Source: Tieghemiomyces parasiticus (taxonomy: Eukaryota; Kickxellomycota; Dimargaritomycetes; Dimargaritales; Dimargaritaceae). Taken from it: a stretch of 53,022 nucleotides of DNA. Location of the stretch: assembly GCA_027575765.1 (NCBI GenBank), contig JANBPT010000227.1:1-53022 (forward strand), in the 5' to 3' direction. Both the position numbers and the translations under genes were made by a program. The notes beneath the pieces were generated by a model that had not been told where the DNA came from, did not search any database, and saw only the letters and a program-made list of their open reading frames with translations. This document shows positions 44,835 to 53,022 of the stretch, piece by piece. How positions within the stretch are numbered: the first letter of the stretch is position 1; each line of letters starts with the position of its first letter.

Positions 44835-47800
44835 ATGGCCCCTGATCTGTTTTTAGAGCCCCGCGCGCGGCTCGGTGCCCACGCAATTGCCCACGCCCTC
44901 GCCTCGGAACGGGCCCTGGCCGTTCTGACTGGTCCGCAACTACACCTACTCGATGCCGAAGCCCGTACTCACCTGGCCACTGTCACTCTCCACGGCCCGG
45001 CCGACGGAGTAGCGTTTGACCCGACCGCTCAGTTCATCGTGGTCGGCGACCGCCTGGGCCACCTGACCTTCGTCAGCCTTGCCACCCAGGAGCCCCTCCT
45101 AGCTGTGGCCGTGAGCGACCTGGCCCCAAAATCTATCGCCAACAGCATCACCGAAGGACTGGCCGCAGCCACGAAGACAGCAACGTTCTTTCAAGGCATG
45201 GCCTTCCTCGGTGCTGTCGCCGGTCCTCAAGACCTGGCTATGGTGGTCCTGGATCGGTACTTGCTACGCGTCCGTCACCTTGATCTACCCGCGCTAGAGG
45301 CGGCCTTAGATGCCAAGGACGGGGCCCGGGCACAGGCCCTGCGAACTGCCCTCCACGTCGAGGCGCTGGACCTGACGAAGGCTATACCAGGGTTGCCTAT
45401 CAGCCAGGTCCGTGATCTGGTCGCTGTACCAACGAATACGGACCAAGTCGACCGGTCCCCTCCGTCAGAACTGTTGCTCCTCGCCAACGGCCCGGCGGCA
45501 ATCGTCGGTTTTGGCGCACCGGCAGACGACGGCGAGGATCCAAGCGGTCAGTCATCCGTGACCCAAGTGACCCACCACATAGCCCGTCGCCACCTACCCG
45601 TCGCCCACCAACCCGCTTCCCTGGCAAATCTCACGTTCCACGCTGCCGGGCGGCTCATGCTGCTCCGCGATACCGCTGGCCACCTTACGCTATTTGACGC
45701 GGATTCCCTCCTGGTCCTGCGCCACCATCCCGAGGCCCTCGTTGTTGATTGCGTTCCGGTTTCGGCCGCTACCCTGACCCCCGGGCCAAGCACGCGCACC
45801 GCAGTCTCGGTCACGGCGGCCGCCCTTATCAACACCGGAGACCCGTCCAGTTCCCCAGGGGGCGAGCTACGCCTGGTGAACCTGGTGGACGGCTCGACCA
45901 GTTTTGCACAGCGTGCTCCCGCGAGGGCCCAGCTGATCTCGTCGACCGGCGACGGTGCCGCAGGGATCTTCCTCGCCCTGACGACCCCGCACGCTGAGGA
46001 AGGCATCCAATTGGCCGCTTTGACGACCACCGCTCCCGAGCAGCAGCTGTTCCGCCTTCTACAGGCCAGTCGCTACCTTGAGGCATTGGCCTTCGCCGAA
46101 CGCCAAGATTTGGATCCCTCACCTGTCCATGAGGCTGAGCTGGCGACGTTCCTGGCCCAGGCAGTGGCCCACCTTCAGATCCACCCGCCCCCAGACTGGG
46201 CGCCGGCGTACCGTAACCCGCCTGCCGTGACCGCTCTGCTCCGCACGTTGGCCGACCGGCTCCCTGTGGCGATACTTGCCGACCGTTTGGACTGTATCGG
46301 CGATGCCGTGGAGGCCGCACGCCGGGCCAGGCATTGGCCAATGCCTGACGACGCTAGTACCCTTTACCTCCTACAGCGCACCCAGAAACGCCTCGAACGG
46401 CAGCTAACGCTGATTGCGGATGCCAACGACGACGAAGACGAAGAAACGGCTTACGCATCGACCCAAACCGACCTGATGACCGTACGGGCAGGTGTGCGCG
46501 CCGACATGTACCGCCTGGGCACCTGGCGCTTGCTCCACGACGGGCCCCTCGACCTACACCGATTCCACCCGGACCACTGGCAGCACTTCCGCACGGCGGA
46601 TATGGGTGACGCGGTTAAGTCCTACTTGGCCCAGGGCTACGTTGACTCGGCCCTCACACTGTGGCGGCGCCACGCGGGCGCCCTGGGGGAAACAAGCCGC
46701 GGCCTGGCTGACGATTTTATCCCGGTCCTAACTGCCGTACCGCCCGAGTTCCCCGTGGACCGCCTCACCACCTGGCTGCGGCAGGACCTCATCCCTGACC
46801 TCCGTTCATCGATTCAGCGGCAGGCCCTGGCGCACTGGGTGGAAGAGCGGGCCCGCCTACTCGAACTACGTGATCGGGCCCCGCACCGCGCTTTGGATCT
46901 GATCAAGGTTTTATCTCACGACGGCGTCGATCTGCCCGCCGCGGTGGCGCTGACCCCATCCGCATTCCTTGATCACACCCTGGCCCGACTCGCCGGTCCT
47001 GGAAACACTGACACAGCTGATGGGCTTGGCGATGTGTCGGGCCGCTCCGTCAACCCTGGCGGGTCTCGCGACACTGTGGTCAGCACCCTGGGCACGTCGG
47101 GCACTCTATCGGAACAACTGGCCGACTTGTGCCACCTGTGGGACAAGCACGGTCTGCGAATTCGCCTGACCGACTACGCGGCCCGTTCGCCTGCCACCGT
47201 GGCCTTAGATCTCCTGGAGCGGGTGCCGGCTCCCCACTTGCTCCCTGAGGCCATCACTGAACACCTCCTGCCATACGCCGCCCGCCATGGGCTGGACCGT
47301 GAGGAGCTGCTCACCGAGTACTGCCTCAACGTCCTGGACCAACCGGCTGCCACCCTTGCGGGGGCCTCGTGGGAGGCCCGCGTCCTAGTCGCTCTTCCTT
47401 ACCTCCGCCGTCCGGACAGCCGCCTCACTGTAGGTCTGGAACTGATGCGCCGCACACCAATTCCGTGGTCCCCGGAGGTAGACGCCCTCATTCGCGACTT
47501 ACTACGCCGATTCCGCGACCGACGCCGTGGAGCAGAGCTCCGTGAGCAGTTCCGACTGATGCGATTGCGCCGCATGCTCCTCCGTTATGGTGTCAAGGTG
47601 TTTAACGTGTCCAACCTGGCCCTGGCCAAGGGCCTGGTGCGCTATATCACCTCCCAGGTCAACGAGCCCCGCGCTCTGGCCGACGCCCTGCGTGTGGTAC
47701 GGGCCTATCACCACCTGAGGCCCCTCGACGCCTGCGCCCACCGGCTGCAAGCCCTAGTGGAGCATGGAGTCGAGGCGCAACTGCCCGCCGCACTGCAGGA

Positions 47801-50800
47801 GATTATTACGGGAAAGCGGGGTGCGGACTGTGAGGTTAGCGACAGCGACGATCAATTAGATAGCCACGATCCGAACCAATCGGAAGCCGATGAGGACGAT
47901 GGTGTGCGTGTCCGCCGAGCGGCGTTCGTCACCCACCAAGTACTGGCGTGGCTGCAGGACCAGCTGGACAAACTCGCGGGTATCGGCTCGTCCCAAGGCT
48001 CAACGGAGACCGGAATTAATGGACAACCTCAAGATCCCGACGGGTTGTACCGCCGGTACGTGGCCATGGGCCTGGCTATTGCGCGTGCCTTGCCCACTCT
48101 CGTACCACCCTCTGTCAAATCTGACGACGCCCCGCTCCGCCTCGACGCCCTGGAGGCCGCTGTCGACCAGCTGACTGTCCTCAAGAGCGTGCACACCACT
48201 TACGGCCATCGGCTCCGTTCCGCTGACATCCGGGATGAGACTGGCCGTCTAGCTACGGCCTGCTGCCTCCTCACCACCCAAATCTGCGCCTCCCCAACCA
48301 CCGGTAACCGGGGCCCCATAGCCGACGATCGGCTTCCGCGCGAGGTACCCCGTTTGGCCCAGGCTCTGGGGTGCAACCTCTCGACCCTCCGTGCCACCGT
48401 GGCGGAACATGCCGCCGCCCGTGGATTATGGACAGCCGCCGATACGCTGTGCCGTGACCTCCTAGCGGCGGGTCCGTCGGATGCTACCGCCGAGGCCCTT
48501 CGCCGCGTCGCCCGGGCAGCTGCGGCCCGACTGGCCGAGCACGCCGATGCAGCAGCCTTGCCAACCGCCCTCCGCCTTACCGAATGTCTGCGTGAGGCCG
48601 TGGCAACTGTGCCCGATGCGGTGCTGACGGACGCCTTGGATGAGTGTACGGCATGGCTAACCCTGGCCGACATTGGCCGTCACACCGAGCACGGTGATTA
48701 CCAGCGGCTCACCCGGCCGACACCCATAGGGACGTTAGAATCGGCGACAGTTATCCGGCCCCCCACGGAGGCGTCGCGTTCTTTCCAATCGTCAGCATCA
48801 GGAGGCCAGGCCAGCAGCTCGTTCGGCTTTCCTACAGCTGGAAGCATGTCAATCCTCCCCGCTTCGGCCACAAATGTCGCCCCAGTCCCTACTAACCTCA
48901 TCGACCCGACGCCGTCGCCGCTCGAGGCTTTCCGTGACGAATTTGTGGAGCAGGGTCTCGTCCTCGATACGGTCGAATCGCTCACCCTGGCCTTCCGCTA
49001 TATTCACGCCTGGGGGGTTGAGATCGACCCGGTCGCAGTGAAGGCCATCATGGCCCACCCCGGTAAGGGTAAAGGCAAGGGCAAGGGTCGGGCCGCAGAT
49101 AGTGGCCAACTACCCAATGTCCCAGAGTCCCTTCGCGCGCTGCGCACCCACCTCGCTCAGCACCGCCACCTGGGCCTGTGTGTGGCCCTATTTCAACAGG
49201 ACCTGGGCCACCGGGTCTATGAACCCGCCCGCGCCGCCGGCCAATTCGCCCGGCTCGGTACCATGGACCCGCCCCTGACCTTCACCAGCCCCGGCGACCT
49301 TCTCCCTGACCCGCATGACCTCCATAACACCGTGACCCAACTATTTCCTCACCTCGCTCGCGCCCCGCGTCTGGACCTCCCGCTGGCCCTGGCTTACCTG
49401 GTCCTGCTACCGCTGGAGACAGGCCACGCCCACTTCCGCCAGAGCGTACAGCACACGGCCGACGATTTCTCGCGTGCCGAGCGATTCGCCGCCATGGGCG
49501 TGGCCTATGCCCTCCTCTGGCGCCAGCGGGCCATCCTGGTGTCATGCCAGGAGCTGGCCGCCAATGCTCGGTGGTGGCACCAGCTGCAACTGTTGCGCAT
49601 CTCTTTTGATCGGCGCCTATTCAGCAGCAACGTAACCGATCTCGAGCGTCGCCATGTCCACCTGGTGGGCCTACTGGGCCCGTTACTTCGGCGCACGGGA
49701 CTCGACCTCGATACCGCCCTCGAGTTTGCCCGTGCCTACCAACTTGAGGACGACGCGGCCCTCACAGAGTACGTCCGCGTGCTCCTTCTAACCCCGGACA
49801 CCCCGACCACCGACACGGACGACCTCCGATCCCGGTTCGCCGTGGCCGCCCACCAGGTCACGCGCACTGACAGACTAGCGGATCAACTGGCTGACGAGGT
49901 CCTGCCACGGTTGTCTTCGTACGCTTATGAACGCATTTACCTCGCCCTCGAGTATGTGCGCACTGCCCGCGACGACGAGTACGCCCGTCGGGGGCTGATC
50001 GTCCTCGACACCCTCTACAGCTATGGGCGCCGCTCCCCGCCTTCCGTAGCGGAACTGACCGCTGATCGGGCCCGAGTTCAGGCCTCGGCCGCCGAAGCGA
50101 ATGATCCAGAAGGCGCGACCCCCGAATCTGATCATCGCAGCGCCAAACGACTGCCATTCCACACGCTCATGGCGCACCCCTGGGAGGTCCTGCGGCCGGA
50201 ATTGCACGAGAGCACCGTGCCACGTCTCCTTCCGCTAGCCATACCGCTAGGTCTGGCCCCGGACGATGTATACACCCACCTGGCCCAGGATCTCCTAGCC
50301 CGGCTGGCCCGCCACTACCCCGTCCCCGCTATGGTCGCCAACGACTCTGATCCCGCTGACGAGGACAGCGGGCCCGCGCCCACTTTTCACGACATTAAGG
50401 CAGTCGTGGTCAAAATCCGCAACCCCGAAGTGGCCATCAGCGTCGCTAAGGCGGCGGCTGACGCTCTGCCCTGTGGTCCCGAGCGGCTTCAGGCCTTGCG
50501 CACGGCCTACCAGCTCTCGGAGCGGGTACTGCACCGGCACACCGCACGGGAGGCGACTCACGAGTCCAGCCCGGAGGCCGAACGCGCTCGCGCAGCGGTG
50601 ACCAACCTCCGCGGGTACTACCTGGCTACCGATACTGAGTGCCAGCTACTAGATCACGGCCTGGGCCAGTACGCTGAACTGGTCGCTGAGCCCATAAGAC
50701 TCCTGGAGACGTTGTACGTGGAACAGGGCTCGGTTGCGTGGCAAACTGGGGGCCGACCGGACGTGCACAGCCTGGCCGCCGACGTGGCCGCGCGACACAA

Positions 50801-52287
50801 CCTCGATATTGACAAGGTACGTGACCATCTCCTCACGACTTGGCTCCTCGAACCCCTCGCGCTGGATACGGTCGATCTGCTACCGTCCGCCCACCTCCAG
50901 CTCAGTTTACTGGGCCGCGTAGATCCGGCCGAACGGGCGCGCCAACGTCGAATTCTCTACATTCTAGCCGCCTTCTCCCCTGCCTCTGGGGTCCACCGCC
51001 TTCTCGAGTTTGCCTACAAAGGCCGGTCCCGCTGCACCGCCCTTCATCGCGTGCGCGCCCTAAGCGTACTCTTCCAGCACGCCTCTCCGGCGCTTATCGC
51101 CGCCGCCCAGGACGTCCATCAGGTACGCGACTACCTGCGCACGCTACTCTACCTCGCCGACTTTGAACACCTCCGTATCCCTCAGAGCGTCGAAGACTTC
51201 CATGCCAGTCGCAAGTCTGCCCTGGCCCGGACCGTTTGGCTTGGATATCACGCCGAGCCCAAAGTAAGTGAACCCACCGTTACGGGACGTGTCATGGACC
51301 TGGCCTATTTTGATGGCGTGGTAGCCTGGGCTTAGGTATGACCTAGAGTCATACTATACTTCTCACCCCTAGCAATGTGTTCGCAACCAACCCTTCGCCT
51401 CCCCTCTTTTATTCCAGGCGGCCCAACTCGTCGGCAACATCTGCCTTGACTTTGAGGTGTACGACCCCACACTCATGGAGAACGTTCTCCAACGGCTACT
51501 GGCTCACCAGATGCTGACCTACCTGGTGCGGATCCTACCAGCCGTCGGGGCGGTACCGGCCCTAGCCTCCCTCCCATGCCTCCCACAGCTTTGGGCGGAT
51601 GTCTGCCAGGGACTCCTGAGCCGTTCACAGACGGAGGTCGACTCGGACGGGTCCCTATCGCCTGCCATGGAGACCTTGGACGCCGGCCTGGCCTTTGCCC
51701 TCCGATGCCCCATGCTCGACCGACTTCCCGTCGCGCACTTCCTGCGCATCCTGGACCGGGGAAGGCCTGTGTCATGGCTGCTGCAGGCCGCTGCCGTCCT
51801 CCCCACCGACGCCGAAGCGGATCGGGTGGTGCAGACCCGGCTGGACCAGCTTAATCCGGCTGCCCTCGTAGAACTTTTGGGCACGACTGCGCCAACCACG
51901 AATTGCTCCCTAGCGAGCCCTGACCGTGTTAAGGCCCTGATCTACGACGCTGTGGACCGCACACGGGCTTACGTACACATCGCCGCAACGCCGTACGTAT
52001 CCGCCTTTGTACGCCACCTCGTCCGGGGGGACCGCCTAGCGGCCCTAATGGCGTTCACCTTGCAAGAGGCACGCGTCGATCCAGCACGCCGTCGGACCGC
52101 CCTTGATCTGGTGCAGTTATACTACGCCCACCACGGACCTGACGCTCACCTGGACGCCTTGCAGAAGTACCGGCCGGACCACCCACTTACATGCCTGGAC
52201 AACGACGATGGAGACCTCGATCTGACGGAGGATGAGCTATTGGACCTTTTTGTCACGGTCCAGGAAATCACGGTGACCGCCACGTAG
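44835..52287 (+). CDS. KNTC1: Rod/KNTC1-like kinetochore protein (RZZ complex subunit)
   Basis: Two exons, 44835..51263 and 51418..52287, 2432 aa (human KNTC1 is 2209). Intron 51264-51417 has donor GTAAGT and acceptor TTCCAG in phase 0, joining LGYHAEPK to AAQLVGNICLDFEVYD. Rod with Zwilch and Zw10 forms the RZZ complex, which assembles the kinetochore corona, recruits Mad1-Mad2 and dynein, and sustains the spindle checkpoint. Visible architecture: an N-terminal beta-propeller (about 1-395; GPADGVAFDPTAQFIVVGDRLGHLTFVSL), then FRLLQASRYLEALAFAERQDLD opening a very long all-helical solenoid, as in Rod. Conserved-looking blocks include HWQHFRTADMGDAVKSYLAQGYVDSALTLWRRHAG and VYDPTLMENVLQRLLAHQMLTYLVRILPAV. 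The start at 44835 is the first ATG. A (GK)n tract lies near residue 1410. Assignment rests on fold order and motif memory. Other long solenoid/propeller proteins of the NRZ-tether type are the main alternative. Confidence 0.8.
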
Positions 52288-52722
52288 GCCCCCCTTTTTT
52301 ATTTTTCTTGCCGGCGCTGGCTCCCTTCTCAGGCCACGGCCGCCGAAGCCTCCCTGCTGAATCTCTCAGGGTGCCGGCCGCTCTTTTCCCTACCCCTCAA
52401 TATCTATGTCACATGAACATAGACAACCTCACTCAAGGCGAGGCAATTGCCAGTCTAGAGAATCCCTCCGCACCTTTAATTGGGCATGGCCGCCTCCGTT
52501 ATCTGTACTACCATTTCGTTCGCTAAGGTGATTCATGATGACGCATTATTAACATGACCGCTAAGCAGGGTACATAAGCTCCATTTCAAGTGAATTCACG
52601 CATTTTTTCGAGTGGATCGGACATTGTTATAAGTGCTGGTCTAGAGGCCTCAAAACTTGCGGATAATTGGACGTGTCTGGCAAAAGGGATCAAGCAGACA
52701 GCGCGTGCGGCGCCGACCGGCT
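52288..52722. other. Convergent 3' regions of Rod and DAHP synthase
   Basis: A T-rich tract directly follows the Rod stop codon. Nothing else was recognised. Confidence 0.45.
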
Positions 52723-53022
52723 CTACTTAGCCACGTCCTTGGCACGGGTCTCCTGATAGTAGCTCGCAACCAGGAAGGCAATGTCCAGGCTCTGTTTGTT
52801 GTTCAGCCGGGGGTCGCAGAAGGTTGTGTAATTCTGGGCCAGGTCACCGTGGGTTAGCTCCATGGACCCGCCGACACATTCGGTGACGCTGTCGCCGGTG
52901 AGTTCGAGGTGGATACCATTGAGTCGGCTGCCCAGACTGGAGTGAATGTTCGCCGAGGCCTTGATCTCGGCCATGATGTTGTCAAAATTGCGCGTCTTGA
53001 CTCCTGTGGGGCTGGTCTCGGT
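52723..53022 (-). CDS. Class II 3-deoxy-D-arabino-heptulosonate-7-phosphate synthase, C-terminal part (runs off the window)
   Basis: Only the last 99 residues are present. The frame is open to the window edge and the N-terminus lies beyond it. The enzyme condenses phosphoenolpyruvate and erythrose-4-phosphate in the first step of the shikimate pathway to aromatic amino acids. The fragment reads TETSPTGVKTRNFDNIMAEI, then GIHLELTGDSVTECVGGS, then YTTFCDPRLNNKQSLDIAFLVA. These are hallmark blocks of the class II (plant/bacterial AroA-II) fold: the HLE-x-TG-x-x-VTEC-x-GG motif and the CDPRLN-x-x-QSL motif with its metal-binding Asp. It is not the class I Aro3/Aro4 type of yeast, though class II enzymes are known in some filamentous fungi. 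Confidence 0.95.
   Translation of the reverse strand, partial: TETSPTGVKTRNFDNIMAEIKASANIHSSLGSRLNGIHLELTGDSVTECVGGSMELTHGDLAQNYTTFCDPRLNNKQSLDIAFLVASYYQETRAKDVAK

Noticed and set aside
51321..51335. Rod reading frame ends in TAG just before a GTATGA sequence, looking like a premature stop at an exon edge
   Set aside because: A better donor, GTAAGT at 51264, lies upstream in phase 0 and joins cleanly to the exon at 51418. The TAG is therefore inside the intron.

Overview
The window is nuclear DNA of a fungus. Its genes are eukaryotic housekeeping genes with short spliceosomal introns (mostly about 60-430 bases, donors GTAAGT, GTAGGT or GTGAGT, acceptors YAG). They are separated by intergenic stretches of 0.3-4 kb, and the coding exons look richer in G+C than the spacers. 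A class II DAHP synthase, Sec12, Bre2/Ash2, Tsr4 and a fungal-style Rnr1 fit a fungus. A full-length Rod/KNTC1 kinetochore protein, which to my knowledge ascomycete and basidiomycete yeasts lack, points to an early-diverging (zygomycete-grade) lineage, possibly Zoopagomycota/Kickxellomycotina. That placement is inference only.

Layout. 0.7-2.0 kb: COMPASS SPRY subunit Bre2/Ash2 (-). 3.9-4.6: isopentenyl-diphosphate isomerase (+). 5.3-5.75: small cysteine-free secreted protein (-). 7.9-11.1: exosome nuclease Dis3/Rrp44 (-). 11.75-14.3: ribonucleotide reductase large subunit (-). 16.8-20.2: four-exon RasGAP (-). 20.2-26.4: gene-poor stretch with a decayed mariner transposon at 24.6-25.9. 26.5-28.0: Sec12 (+). 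28.8-31.9: gamma-COP/Sec21 (+). 32.3-34.2: Tsr4/PDCD2 (-). 35.0-37.7: SANT plus U-box-like protein (+). 38.0-40.4: UBZ4 zinc-finger/SIM protein (-). 41.0-43.0: GPI transamidase subunit Gaa1 (+). 43.2-44.0: Pol II subunit Rpb11 (-). 44.8-52.3: Rod/KNTC1 (+). 52.7-end: C-terminus of class II DAHP synthase (-).

The genes are not an operon or a biosynthetic cluster. They form an ordinary eukaryotic neighbourhood covering chromatin, RNA decay, dNTP synthesis, Ras signalling, ER-Golgi traffic (Sec12 and gamma-COP are adjacent), GPI anchoring, transcription and the spindle checkpoint. Three gene pairs are divergent with 0.65-0.8 kb between start codons (Tsr4/SANT, UBZ4/Gaa1, Rpb11/Rod), and several pairs converge.

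The most notable observations are: the fungal Rod; a RasGAP whose arginine finger sits on a 43-base microexon and whose domain is split by about 185 residues; the SANT/U-box combination; the UBZ4+SIM adaptor; twin glycine-rich insertions in gamma-COP; a small secreted repeat protein; and a 32-base near-identical non-coding repeat found twice. Exon boundaries were worked out by hand from splice signals, reading phase and remembered family motifs. No database search or RNA evidence was available.
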